Source of the DNA: a virus
DNA: 40,209 nt
Virus record (IMG/VR): IMGVR_UViG_3300032893_000143
Location: 1-40,209 of that record
Strand: one strand, 5' to 3'
The notes beneath the pieces are model-generated. The model saw only the letters and a program-made list of their open reading frames with translations, searched no databases and was not told the origin of the DNA. Every line of letters starts with the position of its first letter. Positions within the stretch are counted from its first letter, which is position 1. Of this stretch, positions 6,189 to 14,950 are shown piece by piece. A program made the translations under genes and the position numbers.

Positions 6189-6415
6189 GAACTCGGCGCG
6201 GCGGGAACCTGATCGGCCGCCATGCGCGCTTCCAGCTTCGCCCTCTCGGCGTTGAGCGTGTCGGCGAGCTGCTGGAGATCGGCCGGGTTGATCGTGCCGG
6301 CCCCGATCAGGGCAGTCAGGCGGGCCGAGATATCATCAAGCATCGTGATCGCCTGTTCGACATCGGTGTCGAGGTCGGCAACGGCCTTTTGCAGATTCAC
6401 GAGTTCGCCAGCCAT
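6185..6415 (-). CDS. Small helical protein upstream of lysozyme, 76 aa
   Basis: ATG 6415 has a strong CAGGAG nine bases upstream. The product MAGELVNLQKAVADLDTDVEQ... is a continuous coiled coil, then a Pro/Ala tail. An in-frame GTG at 6514 would add 33 residues (FRDQLINWLRAID...). That GTG lies six bases after a TATGAT -10-like box, so a longer leaderless product cannot be excluded. Coupled to the lysozyme by GTGA. Known phage tail or lysis regions often carry such coiled-coil proteins; function unknown. Confidence 0.7.
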   Translation of the reverse strand: MAGELVNLQKAVADLDTDVEQAITMLDDISARLTALIGAGTINPADLQQLADTLNAERAKLEARMAADQVPAAPSS

Positions 6416-6488
6416 GTTGTGGTTCTCCTGTCGTAAGTGGTTAATTTCCCAAAGCAGCCCATCGGCCTTCTTGTCGATGGCTCGCAGC

Positions 6489-6502
6489 CAATTGATCAAT
6501 TG
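6489..6502. promoter_or_regulatory. 14-bp perfect palindrome, possible operator
   Basis: CAATTGATCAATTG reads the same on both strands and overlaps a second palindrome GATCAATTGATC (6494-6505). It is AT-rich in a GC-rich genome and lies between the membrane coiled-coil gene and the lysis genes. It also contains GATC sites. It could bind a dimeric regulator of lysis timing, but also lies in the possible longer coding frame from GTG 6514. Confidence 0.4.
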
Positions 6503-6529
6503 ATCACGGAACACGGGTGTATCATACTT

Positions 6530-6877
6530 TCATGACGTTTTCAGCGGTCGGCTGCCGAGTGCGCCCCGAATCTCGCCGAGCTGTTCCGCGACCTCGCCCA
6601 GCCGGTCGAAAATCTTCTCGCGGAACACGTCGCGCTCGCTACGGTCGTCTGCCATCATCCGCATGATCCCGGAGGCGAATTCGTGACGGTCGTCCTTCGC
6701 CTCCTTGCGCAGCGCGTCAACGGTGTCCTGGATGTCCTTCACCATCTCATCGATCCGCTCGTGAAGGCGCCGGTCGCCGTTGCTGGCGTAGCTGACGATC
6801 TTCCATAACACCCCGCCGATCGCCGCGGTTCCCGAGATGACGCCACCGATCACCCATCTTTGCCATTCGTCGTCCAT
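6530..6877 (-). CDS. Membrane-anchored coiled-coil protein, 115 aa
   Basis: MDDEWQRWVIGGVISGTAAIGGVLW gives one N-terminal membrane span. The remainder is a charged coiled coil (RRLHERIDEMVKDIQDTVDALRKE...), so the protein would sit in the inner membrane with a helical rod. This architecture is shared by i-spanin-like and XhlA-like phage proteins. Together with the lipoprotein at 5117-5488 it could form a two-component spanin, but the genes are not nested as classical Rz/Rz1 are. Confidence 0.75.
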   Translation of the reverse strand: MDDEWQRWVIGGVISGTAAIGGVLWKIVSYASNGDRRLHERIDEMVKDIQDTVDALRKEAKDDRHEFASGIMRMMADDRSERDVFREKIFDRLGEVAEQLGEIRGALGSRPLKTS

Positions 6878-6880
6878 CCA

Positions 6881-8578
6881 TCACCGGACAACACCCGGCA
6901 TCGGCTGGTGCAACCTGTGACCAATCCTTTGTACGGAGCCATATCCGACGAATTCCATGGCGCCCACGCTGGGCGGATTAAAGAACGATCTTCCGATGAA
7001 ATCTGTCGCAACAAGGGGGTTCGCTGTTCCAGAACGAATCGCGGCTGAACCCTTCATGATTTGGAAGGCGTTGCCCGCTGGATTAAGAAATCTGGGGTCG
7101 CCAAATTTTGCGGTTCCCTCCTGTGCGGTCTGCCACGCGGGAAAAGTTGAGTAGTTCGCGCCCTGGTAGCTCCAGGAGTTGGCAGCCAAGGATTGGGTGG
7201 ACCAATACAGATTGGTCGTAAACGTCGCCGTTTGTGATGCAGCCACATTGATAAAGAGCGCGCTCGCCACATCGGCATAGAAGAGGTTGTTCTGCACCGT
7301 GAAGGCGGACGTGTTCACCGCATCGTCGCCGACGTTGATGAAACAACCAATGCCAGATGCATTGTTGATATAGACGGTATTGTTGACAAACGAGCCGCCA
7401 GTGGAACCCTTAACATAGAGGGCACCCCGATCCCCGTAGTTTGACCGGCAGATATTTGAATAGGCCGTTCCTCCGCTCATCCGCTGCCACAGGATGCAGG
7501 GATTCATCTGCGTCACGAGATTTCGATAGACGCTCGCGTTTGCCTGATAGTTGACCTGTATCCCGTGCGGCGTGTTTGAACCGCTGGAATTTCCAGTGAT
7601 CGTGTTCTGGTAAATCTGTGCGTTTTCGCACAGGTTGTCCGAGGCTCCAGATGTAGAATTGCCGATCTGAATCCCATACCCGGCGCTTCCCTGATGGTTG
7701 ATCGTATTGCGCCGAATGATCGTCCCGTTGCAGTCCAAAGAATTCAGAGCGCGCGTCTTGATGCCGACGACTTCCAACGCTCCCGCATCTTGGATCACGG
7801 TGAAATTGCAATCCTGAACGATAGCGTTGGAGATCGACTGTAGATGCACCATCCACAGGTCGGCCGATGCTCCGCCGGTTCCGGTGTGAGCCGTCCCGGT
7901 AATTCCAGTAATGCTGGCAGTGGCGGAGGTGCGCCCGGCTACAGTCCGCAGATTGAGCCCAAAATTGACGGCATTGGAAGAGGGTGTGTAGGAAGAAAAT
8001 ACTAATCCATTTACAGCGATATCAACAAACGTCGCAGAAGAATAATCCACGACCGCGCATGCGGATGCTGTGGGCGTGGCAGACACGGTGCAGTTGACGA
8101 TCCGCAGAGCATGCGCCGTCGCGTTGGGATCGCGCCAACCAAAGGCGAGAAAGTCCTTGAATCTAATGCCCGTTAGTGTAACCGTTGGCTTTGACGCTGG
8201 GTTGGAGGTGGTAAAGCACCGCTCCTGAGTGTTGGCGCAATCTATGTCTATGTTGATCATAGACACTGGCAATGTGGAATTGACATTGACGGTGAAGACC
8301 GTCGATCCAGCGCCGACTCCCGAGGCGGTGAATTTTGCTCCGAGTGCGGTCTCCGAAATGATGGCGACCGCTTTGGTCAGCGTATGGGATGTACCGCCCG
8401 AAGCGCCATCGCTCGATAGGTATGTACCATCATTGAAGTAAATCGTATCGCCGTTGGCGGCCGAGGCATTCGCTTTCCCGAAGGTCAGAAACGCCGTCGC
8501 CTTGGTCAGCCCGTCATTGCTGTCGTTGCCGACGACGAAGCCGTTGCTGGCGACATTGGAGACGTAGTAGATTGTCAT
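6881..8578 (-). CDS. Tailspike, right-handed beta-helix protein
   Basis: 565 residues. The N-terminal motif (FVVGNDSNDGLTKATAFLTFGKA, quoted in part as GNDSNDGLTKATAF) and DTIYFNDGTY are typical of pectate-lyase-like parallel beta helices. The centre has repeated short beta rungs with Asn/Ser/Val ladders (IVNCTVS, VQDCNFTVI, IIRRNTINH, YQNTITGN, VNNTVYI, VQNNLFY). Such trimeric spikes bind and often degrade host surface polysaccharide. No catalytic Asp/Glu pair can be fixed from sequence alone. Last structural gene before lysis, as expected for a receptor-binding protein. ATG 8578 follows GAGGA. Confidence 0.85.
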   Translation of the reverse strand: MTIYYVSNVASNGFVVGNDSNDGLTKATAFLTFGKANASAANGDTIYFNDGTYLSSDGASGGTSHTLTKAVAIISETALGAKFTASGVGAGSTVFTVNVNSTLPVSMINIDIDCANTQERCFTTSNPASKPTVTLTGIRFKDFLAFGWRDPNATAHALRIVNCTVSATPTASACAVVDYSSATFVDIAVNGLVFSSYTPSSNAVNFGLNLRTVAGRTSATASITGITGTAHTGTGGASADLWMVHLQSISNAIVQDCNFTVIQDAGALEVVGIKTRALNSLDCNGTIIRRNTINHQGSAGYGIQIGNSTSGASDNLCENAQIYQNTITGNSSGSNTPHGIQVNYQANASVYRNLVTQMNPCILWQRMSGGTAYSNICRSNYGDRGALYVKGSTGGSFVNNTVYINNASGIGCFINVGDDAVNTSAFTVQNNLFYADVASALFINVAASQTATFTTNLYWSTQSLAANSWSYQGANYSTFPAWQTAQEGTAKFGDPRFLNPAGNAFQIMKGSAAIRSGTANPLVATDFIGRSFFNPPSVGAMEFVGYGSVQRIGHRLHQPMPGVVR

Positions 8579-8633
8579 ATCTGGCCATCCTCACTGGCAC
8601 CCCGTCCTACGGCAACGGACATGATGTGGCCGA

Positions 8634-9026
8634 TCACGACAGGTCTTGGCCGAAAACGTAGATGTCGGCGGTAGCAGCAGACCCCTGTCCGATCGTCAGG
8701 GCGAAAATCAGCGGCACCGTGAGCAGCAGCGTCGAGCCGGCAGCGGCGATTGTCGGATTGAGCACGACCGTTGCTCCGGTCAACGCTGAATACACCTGCG
8801 CCGCCGCGACGACGATAGTCCCCGTCTTCCCCGCGCCCGTATAGAAACCGCCGGCGGCCAACGTTAAAGACACCGATGCGTTCGTGACGACGATGGATGT
8901 CAGCGCGTACTTGCTGGCGCCAAGTAGAGGGAACGTCTGATCGGTCGTGACGTTGAAGTTCGCGCCGATCAGCTTGGCAAGAAGCCGTTGCTGATTCGGC
9001 GGCGCGAGTGGGAAGGTGATCGGCAT
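8634..9026 (-). CDS. Small beta-rich virion protein, 130 aa
   Basis: MPITFPLAPPNQQRLLAKLIGANFN... is followed by almost pure beta sequence, alternating Val/Thr/Ala/Gly with no charge clusters. This is typical of tail-fibre tips, decoration proteins or head fibres. Start ATG 9026 shares a base with the preceding stop. The gene lies between the 212-residue beta protein and the tailspike and probably encodes part of the adhesion complex. Confidence 0.7.
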   Translation of the reverse strand: MPITFPLAPPNQQRLLAKLIGANFNVTTDQTFPLLGASKYALTSIVVTNASVSLTLAAGGFYTGAGKTGTIVVAAAQVYSALTGATVVLNPTIAAAGSTLLLTVPLIFALTIGQGSAATADIYVFGQDLS

Positions 9027-9664
9027 CAGAGCGCCATTTTACAGACGAACGTCTGGCCGTTGGTGCCGCCGAAGATGTTGACCGCGCTCGACGGCACGAC
9101 ACTGTTCTCGAAGATGACGGAACCGCCGGCCGCCGGGGCAGTCGCGCCGGCAAGCTGGATACCAGCCGTCGCGCTCGGAAGGAAGGCGCCGGCGCCGCCG
9201 ATGCCGGAACCTTGTTCCAGCCAGGGATTGAACAGGTAGACGTAGGGCGCCACGAGATACCCGGCGCCGCCGTCGCTGATGGTAAACGCGCCGATGCCGC
9301 TGCCCGACAGCACACAGGTAGCCTTGGCGACGCGGAAGCCGGCCGACGCGGAACCCTGAATATCATTCGTGAGATCGCCCGCGATGACGCCGCCCATCAG
9401 GATCACCTGCGGCGCTATCGTGTAGCCGAGCCCGACGTTCGCCGCCGAAATACTCGTTACCTTGCCGCCGGAGATGGTCGCCGTGGCGGTCGCCGGCCCG
9501 ATGCCTACCGTGAGCAGTGCCGTGCTGGTGTTCTGAATCAGGAGATAGGAGCGGCCTTTCTGTGCCGGCAGCAGTGTCTGCGCGGTTCCTCCCGACGTGA
9601 TCGAGCCGTCGAATGTCAGCAGATCGGCTTGGTCGTTCTGTCGCCTGACGCCTGGGAGAAACAT
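9026..9664 (-). CDS. Virion protein with GxGY beta repeats, 212 aa
   Basis: It begins MFLPGVRRQNDQADLLTF, then a jelly-roll-like section (AQKGRSYLLIQNTSTALLTVGIG). Two copies follow of a repeat built as GGKVTSISAANVGLGYTIAPQV and GAFTISDGGAGYLVAPYVYL (quoted pieces of the unit). The same 'xVTxxxVxxxGxGYxxxPxVxxxGG' unit occurs in the adaptor, nozzle and capsid-adjacent proteins of this genome. Likely exposed on the particle. TAATG overlap with the gene upstream. Confidence 0.75.
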   Translation of the reverse strand: MFLPGVRRQNDQADLLTFDGSITSGGTAQTLLPAQKGRSYLLIQNTSTALLTVGIGPATATATISGGKVTSISAANVGLGYTIAPQVILMGGVIAGDLTNDIQGSASAGFRVAKATCVLSGSGIGAFTISDGGAGYLVAPYVYLFNPWLEQGSGIGGAGAFLPSATAGIQLAGATAPAAGGSVIFENSVVPSSAVNIFGGTNGQTFVCKMAL

Positions 9665-10047
9665 TATGAAGTCCTCCGTGTCGTGGCGCCCCGCTCAAGC
9701 CAGACCATTGGCAGCACCGCGAGTATGCAATAGATCGCCAGCACCGCCAGCGTCATCGGGTTCGGGTTCATCATCGCCATCGTCGCCATCGCCACCGCTC
9801 CCATCAGGATCATCAACAGGAGGAGGCGCACGCTCAGGATCAGGGCGATCGTTCGGAGGGTTGTGTAGATCGCGGCGGGGGTCGGCGAAGGCGGCGCCGA
9901 AACCGTCGGTTGCTGGATGATCGCCGAGACTGCCGGCGAGGCCGGCTCCTCTGTGACCAGTTCGAGTCTCGGCCGGTCTTGTTCGATGATCGGTTCCAGT
10001 GTCGAGCCTTTGGACGAAGCCTGCGATGCCACCTTCTGTCTCCTCAT
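9664..10047 (-). CDS. Membrane protein, 127 aa (possible frameshift product)
   Basis: A disordered Pro/Ser-rich N-terminal part is followed by two hydrophobic helices (TLRTIALILSVRLLLLMILM and LAVLAIYCILAVLPMVWL). ATG 10047 has no ribosome site and lies deep inside the frame of the gene at 10207. Expression may therefore be by coupling or by a +1 frameshift from that gene, giving an acidic N-terminal domain joined to a membrane anchor. The C-terminal coding is convincing; the start is not. Confidence 0.6.
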   Translation of the reverse strand: MRRQKVASQASSKGSTLEPIIEQDRPRLELVTEEPASPAVSAIIQQPTVSAPPSPTPAAIYTTLRTIALILSVRLLLLMILMGAVAMATMAMMNPNPMTLAVLAIYCILAVLPMVWLERGATTRRTS

Positions 10048-10207
10048 CGAACAGGTCCAGCTTGTTCTTCACGCCGAGGTAGCGCACGACCTCCCGAAAG
10101 ATCGCCTGGCGCTCCTTCAACTCCACACTATCCCCTTTTGCCGCTTTCAGCAATTCGGCGGCTTCCTTGTCGAGCTGGTCGACCAGCGGGTCTTTCTTCT
10201 TCCTCAT
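9695..10207 (-). CDS. Hypothetical acidic helical protein (only N-terminal part convincing)
   Basis: MRKKKDPLVDQLDKEAAELLKAAKG...REVVRYLGVKNKLDLFDEE...GGIAGFVQRLD reads like a real small phage protein for about the first 70 residues. The remaining 100 residues are Asp/Gly/Pro/Arg-rich and look like a shadow of the membrane gene 9664-10047 in the other frame. Either the frame stays open by chance, or ribosomes shift +1 into the membrane frame, or the contig has a one-base error here. ATG 10207 follows GTGA-coupled genes; the N-terminus is reliable. Confidence 0.55.
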   Translation of the reverse strand: MRKKKDPLVDQLDKEAAELLKAAKGDSVELKERQAIFREVVRYLGVKNKLDLFDEETEGGIAGFVQRLDTGTDHRTRPAETRTGHRGAGLAGSLGDHPATDGFGAAFADPRRDLHNPPNDRPDPERAPPPVDDPDGSGGDGDDGDDEPEPDDAGGAGDLLHTRGAANGLA

Positions 10208-10947
10208 CGGAATGGCTTCCTGCCGTAGATTCGGCTGTTGTCGTACATGAAGGTTCGGTGCGGGACCGCCGTCGTCACCATCCGGCCCTTTGCGGCCTTC
10301 TTGCTGCTCATGAAGCCGCCGTGATGGGGTGGATTGAACAGGTCGGTCGAGAACTCGATCCAGCTCCGAAGCGCCGTTGTGGTCGTCTCATCGGCAGGCA
10401 GATCGCCGGCCGCGCCGGGGTTCGAGTTGAAACTAATCACGCCGTTGTTGGCCGATGACGAGAGCGAGCGATAGCCGACCTCGATGACCAGCACGTCGCC
10501 GGCGAGCGCCTGGACCAACGTCAATGGCAATGTCGTTCCGGACGATCCTCTCGGGAACCCTCGGTTGGTCAGAGTCGACACCGCGAATTCGTGCGACAGG
10601 GCGCTGTTGTCGGGGCCAAAGAGCACGCCGCGCTGGGTCAGGCCGTCGCCGGAGAACACGCGAATCACGACCTGCGGGCAATAGTCGTTGCTTGCGCTCA
10701 CTTCGTTGGCGCGGATTTGCCCCGTGACGGTGCCCATGATGCGCTGGGCGGGTAGCGGCGCCGAAATGTACTGCGCGATCAGGCGGTTCTTGTTGGCAGC
10801 GCCTGGCCCGACAGGCGAGAGGGTAGTCGTGCCGCCAGATGGCACGGTGACGGCGGACGCGCGCTGCGCCGATGTCGTCACATCCCAGGCGGACGAGAAC
10901 GCCGGCGTGAGCGCGGTAGACGGGGTGCCGAGGTAGAACCGCGTCAC
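10204..10947 (-). CDS. Beta-rich virion structural protein, 247 aa
   Basis: The GTG start at 10947 overlaps the preceding TGA. The sequence alternates beta strands and loops without membrane segments (LIAQYISAPLPAQRIMGTVTGQIRANE, quoted in part), resembling a lectin or jelly-roll fold, followed by a basic tail (MSSKKAAKGRMVTTAVPHR). In podoviruses this slot after the ejection proteins often holds tail-fibre or head-decoration proteins. Role inferred from fold style and position. Confidence 0.7.
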   Translation of the reverse strand: MTRFYLGTPSTALTPAFSSAWDVTTSAQRASAVTVPSGGTTTLSPVGPGAANKNRLIAQYISAPLPAQRIMGTVTGQIRANEVSASNDYCPQVVIRVFSGDGLTQRGVLFGPDNSALSHEFAVSTLTNRGFPRGSSGTTLPLTLVQALAGDVLVIEVGYRSLSSSANNGVISFNSNPGAAGDLPADETTTTALRSWIEFSTDLFNPPHHGGFMSSKKAAKGRMVTTAVPHRTFMYDNSRIYGRKPFR

Positions 10948-13649
10948 TGTGGCCGCGGGCCGCGCCCGATCCCGGTTGGCAGACCCTGTTGGGGCGCCGG
11001 CATGCCGCCCGGTTGATCGGATGCCATGCTGTTGAGGAAGCTGCGCGACAGCAGTTTGAGTGCCTGACCGGCGTACATGGCGGACGGCCCGCCCTTCTCG
11101 AAGCCGGCCGACAGGAGGCGGATCGTCGTGGGCCGGTCGGCGAGCCAGCCGAAGAATGACCGCTTGATGTAAGCCAAGTCGGCGCGGATGCCGAAGGGCA
11201 CATGCGCCTTGATCTGCGCCGCGGCCAGCGAGCCGCCGAAATCCTGGCCGCCCTCGGCGGTGTCCCAGGGGAACAGGAACCGCGCCTCCTTGGCGACGTT
11301 CTTCAGGTCGTCCAGCAGGCCATCGGGGAATAGCAGCTCCTGCTGCTTCGGCGTGAACTTCGACAGCGCGTCGTCGATGCCAGACCCGCCGATCGTGCGC
11401 GTGCGCGACGGCAACTCCACCATCGCCTTCGATAGCAGCGACTTCAGCGCGTACTGGCGCACCTGTGCGACGGCATCCGGCCCGAGCTGGTTGAGCGCCG
11501 CTTCGAGCTTGGCCTCATTCCCCGGCTGGACGATGAACCGCATGGCGCGGTCGATCTGCGGCGGGCCGCCCTTCGTGAGCGCAGCCAGATAGTTCTTCGA
11601 CATGAAGTCGTCGAGCGCCTTCGTCTGTTCCAGGGCGTTCCTGATCGCGTTCGCGGGATCGCCGGATGCCAGGGCTTCGACCGAAATCTTGCCGTCGATG
11701 GCAGCCAACTGCTTGGCGTACTCGGTAACGCGGCCGGTGAATCCCTTGCCGAACACGGGGTCATAGACCAGCGATGGCAGGTTGCCGCGCTTGGTCAACT
11801 CGTTGAGGAGCGCGTCGCCCGTGATCTCCTTGGCGCCCGTTTCGCCGGTCGTGCGCGCCGCGTCTTTCAACAGACTTTGCGTGAACGCCGCAGCCACGTC
11901 GCGCTTCGTCTGCGGTGGCAGGATCGACAGAATCGTCTCGGCGCCCTTCTCCTTCCCCGGCTGCGCGATCAGGTCGGCGACCAAGCGCGGATCGAGGGGC
12001 GTGCCGGCGCGGGCCTGCTTGACGATGGACTGCATGGCGGCGTCTTTGTATTTCGCGATGCCATCGGCGTACATGGCGTCGGCCTTGCGCAGCAGGGCGA
12101 CAGCGCGCTCCGACGGAATCTCGAAGCCGGCCTTCTTCAGCTCGTTGAGGATGGCGCGCGTCTCGGGCGGATTCGCGAACATCGACTTGTCGAACGAATG
12201 ATCGGCCGCGCTGGCGGCCTCGCCCATCAGGTGGTTGTCGATGTCGGGCGTGATCCCGCCGTCGGCCAATTCGCGCAGGCGCGTGCGATACCGCTGCATC
12301 TGCTTGATCGATATAGCGTTCGGGAGTTCGGTGATCTCCTTGAAGATCGTCGGCAACCGTTCCGGCGGCAGCGACTTCACGATAGGCGCGATGGCGCGCT
12401 TCACCAGATAGGTCGGAATCACGGGCGCCCCGCCGGTCATGGCGTCGATCTGGTCGTAGACCGCGTTCATCCGCTGCCCGAATTGGCGGCGCGAAGTCAC
12501 GATGTCATTGGCGACCGTGCTGCCGAGGTCGTCGGGCGCCGTCTTCGCCAGGGCCTTTACCAGCTTGTCGGTCTTCCCGATCTCCGCTTGCGCGTCGGCC
12601 ATGGCGGCGTTGGCGTTGCCTTCGAGCCGGCCGTGGTATTGCGACACGTCATGCACGACGGCTTTCCCGGCCGACGTCGAGCTGATCGCCGCGCTCGTGT
12701 CGTCCAACTCGCTCATCATGCTGTTGATGGCGGTCTCGTCCAGGCCCTCGGACTTCAGCATCTGCTTGATTTCGTTCTGGATGTACTGGACGTTTCGCGC
12801 CTCCTGCGGGTTGCCGCGCAGCAGGTTGCGGAGCATCTGGTCATACTGGAACACCTTCGACTTCGGCGCCGCCGAGGCGATCGGTGGGCGCGCACCCTTG
12901 GCGAGCAGCGAGCGTGTCATCGCCTGACCTTGCGGCGTGGCGCCGCCGACGAACCTGCGAATCGCCGGTGCTATCGCCCCAGCGCCGGTCCCGATCAGTT
13001 CCCCGCCGGCTTGGAATGCCGCGTTCTCGACGCCCACCTTTGCCAAGGTGCCGGCTTCCTGCCCGGCCGTCTTCTTCCGCGCACCGATGGCCTGCTTGTA
13101 GAGTTCGTCAACCGCCTTGCCGAAGGCCGCGCCCGCGCCGGCCCCGACCACGGAGCCACCCGGCCCCATCTCCGATCCCGCCAAGCCGCCGCCGATAGCA
13201 CCCACTGTCACCGGCGCGGTCCCGAGCATGTCGGCGCCCACCGTGTTGAGCGAATAGGCGGCATTCACGGAGAGCTTCTTGTCGCCGACTTTCACCCACC
13301 ACCGGCCGCCCTTGTCCTGGCCGTAGTTGCCTTTGCCGTAGAGGTATTCGAGCACCGCCGCCTGTTCGTCGGGATTGTCGGCCTTCGCAAAAACCGACTG
13401 GTGCATGAACGGGATGCCCGTGTTGTAGTCGACATCGGGCGCATAGCCGAGCTTTTCCGCAACCTCCGACGTGATCCGCTGAATCGGCTTCCCGTGTGCC
13501 GCGAAGCCGGTCGATTCCGGCGTCATCGGCAGGTTTTCAGTCTTGTACGGTTTATCCGGATCGAACTTCGGCGCTTCCTTCGCCGCCGCATTGACGGGCG
13601 TGAACGGCTTCGCTGGATCGAAGGCGGGCGCGGCGGCTGTGTCGGCCAT
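10944..13649 (-). CDS. Large internal virion (ejection) protein, 901 aa
   Basis: The longest gene of the window. It opens with two copies of a FDPxKPF motif (FDPAKPFTPV, FDPDKPYKTE), common at the start of phage internal proteins. A glycine-zipper segment (GAIGGGLAGSEMGPGGSVVG, about residues 150-170) could insert in membranes, and about 600 residues of charged helix follow. Such proteins are packed in the capsid and ejected to form a DNA channel across the envelope, like T7 gp15/gp16. No lytic transglycosylase motif seen. It lies in the expected ejection cluster after 426-, 306- and 265-residue proteins. Confidence 0.8.
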   Translation of the reverse strand: MADTAAAPAFDPAKPFTPVNAAAKEAPKFDPDKPYKTENLPMTPESTGFAAHGKPIQRITSEVAEKLGYAPDVDYNTGIPFMHQSVFAKADNPDEQAAVLEYLYGKGNYGQDKGGRWWVKVGDKKLSVNAAYSLNTVGADMLGTAPVTVGAIGGGLAGSEMGPGGSVVGAGAGAAFGKAVDELYKQAIGARKKTAGQEAGTLAKVGVENAAFQAGGELIGTGAGAIAPAIRRFVGGATPQGQAMTRSLLAKGARPPIASAAPKSKVFQYDQMLRNLLRGNPQEARNVQYIQNEIKQMLKSEGLDETAINSMMSELDDTSAAISSTSAGKAVVHDVSQYHGRLEGNANAAMADAQAEIGKTDKLVKALAKTAPDDLGSTVANDIVTSRRQFGQRMNAVYDQIDAMTGGAPVIPTYLVKRAIAPIVKSLPPERLPTIFKEITELPNAISIKQMQRYRTRLRELADGGITPDIDNHLMGEAASAADHSFDKSMFANPPETRAILNELKKAGFEIPSERAVALLRKADAMYADGIAKYKDAAMQSIVKQARAGTPLDPRLVADLIAQPGKEKGAETILSILPPQTKRDVAAAFTQSLLKDAARTTGETGAKEITGDALLNELTKRGNLPSLVYDPVFGKGFTGRVTEYAKQLAAIDGKISVEALASGDPANAIRNALEQTKALDDFMSKNYLAALTKGGPPQIDRAMRFIVQPGNEAKLEAALNQLGPDAVAQVRQYALKSLLSKAMVELPSRTRTIGGSGIDDALSKFTPKQQELLFPDGLLDDLKNVAKEARFLFPWDTAEGGQDFGGSLAAAQIKAHVPFGIRADLAYIKRSFFGWLADRPTTIRLLSAGFEKGGPSAMYAGQALKLLSRSFLNSMASDQPGGMPAPQQGLPTGIGRGPRPQ

Positions 13650-14929
13650 TACTCTGACCCTTCAGGGCCGATAGGCACCATCGTTCCGTTCTCGTTTCGA
13701 TAGCGCCATCCGTTCTGGATGACTTCGATGCCGGGCGTCAGCAGGTTCGACGAATCGGTGACGACATCGGACGCCGCCGAGCTGATCGCGCCGACTTGGC
13801 TGTCGATCAACCCCTTCACCTGCTCCAGCGCCGTCAACGTCGTGGTCTGGTCATCGAGCGCCCCGAGGCCGGGAACCAGCGTTTCGAGTTGTTCCAGCGC
13901 CTGCCCCGTAAAGTAGTGCGCGCCGAGGAACGGCTTGTTCAACCGCGTCTGAAGCGTCTCGATCTTCGATTTCAGTTCGGCCGCACCCTTCTGCTGTTGC
14001 GACGGGATCACCTGTCCGACCGTGCTGCCATAGAGGCGCGTGCCAAGGCCGACGGCGCCGACATACTCGGGGTGTTCGGTGACAATCTTCTCGATCTCGG
14101 CGATCTGGTCCGACAGGCTCTGCAGTTCGCTCGCCTTCGCCTTCACGGTGTCGGCTGTCTTGCCCTGCAGCAGTCCGAGCTTTTCTTTTCCGAGGTCTTC
14201 CTGCACCTTGGCGTGCAGTTCGGTCGCCGCGCGATGCTCCTTCAGCGCCTCCAACTGGTCCTGCCGCAGTTGCATCATATCGCGGTGGTTCTGCGCGGCC
14301 TCGCCCATGCGGGCGCGGGCATCAAGGATTTGAGCGATAGCACCAAGGTTGCCAGCCTTCGCGTTCTGCAGCGCCACCTCGTCGTGGAACTCGGACGAAG
14401 CCGCCGTGATCTCCGCCAGCGCCGCGTTCACATCGTCACGGTGCGCGTCGATGGCCGCGCGGTAGCGGTCGACCTCGATCTGGTTCTGCTTCAGGGCCAC
14501 GTCGAGATTGTCGCGCCACTGGTCCTCTGCCCGCTTGGCCGCCTCGGCATTCCCTTGGGCGTACCCCTGCATGGCTGCCGCAGCCGCAGTGATCGCCGCC
14601 GTCATCGGGCGGCGGGTCAGCAGGCTTCCAAAGATCGCCATGATCGCGGCAGGCTGCGCGAATGCCTGCATGATGTCGACGTTGTTCGTCCGAGGCCGGG
14701 CCGGGATGTCGATGGCCGGCGGCATCTGCGGCTTCGGCTGGTTGAGCGCCGTGGTCAGGCCCTGGCGTGCCGTCTCGATATTCGCCAGCGCCTTATCCGT
14801 CGCCGACGTGTCGGTTGTCAGCCTCATCATCTGCGACAGGATCGAGTCGATGCCGGGCGCACCGCCGCCGGTCAGCGCGGGTGGCGGCGCCTTTGGCTGG
14901 TCAGGGACTTGGGTGTCTTCACGAGGCAT
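13649..14929 (-). CDS. Internal virion (ejection) protein with coiled coil, 426 aa
   Basis: The N-terminal region is Pro-rich and disordered. Around residues 90-125 there is a hydrophobic Ala/Met-rich helix (QPAAIMAIFGSLLTRRPMTA). From about 130 to 330 there is a nearly continuous coiled coil (EAAKRAEDQWRDNLDVALKQ, KSKIETLQTRLNK). It is coupled by TAATG to the 901-residue protein. The combination of helix rod and amphipathic segment is usual for ejected internal core proteins. Confidence 0.75.
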   Translation of the reverse strand: MPREDTQVPDQPKAPPPALTGGGAPGIDSILSQMMRLTTDTSATDKALANIETARQGLTTALNQPKPQMPPAIDIPARPRTNNVDIMQAFAQPAAIMAIFGSLLTRRPMTAAITAAAAAMQGYAQGNAEAAKRAEDQWRDNLDVALKQNQIEVDRYRAAIDAHRDDVNAALAEITAASSEFHDEVALQNAKAGNLGAIAQILDARARMGEAAQNHRDMMQLRQDQLEALKEHRAATELHAKVQEDLGKEKLGLLQGKTADTVKAKASELQSLSDQIAEIEKIVTEHPEYVGAVGLGTRLYGSTVGQVIPSQQQKGAAELKSKIETLQTRLNKPFLGAHYFTGQALEQLETLVPGLGALDDQTTTLTALEQVKGLIDSQVGAISSAASDVVTDSSNLLTPGIEVIQNGWRYRNENGTMVPIGPEGSE

Positions 14930-14950
14930 TTCAAAGTCCTAGGTCAAGTT

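Noticed and set aside
6515-6521. Single TGTATC words here and near 30779 as further operators
   Set aside because: A lone 6-mer is expected many times by chance in 40 kb; no matching second arm at proper spacing.
11877-13703. 608-residue open frame antisense to the 901-residue ejection gene
   Set aside because: Arg/Gly/Leu/Asp-heavy shadow composition, no ribosome site or motif; the opposite strand has a convincing protein.
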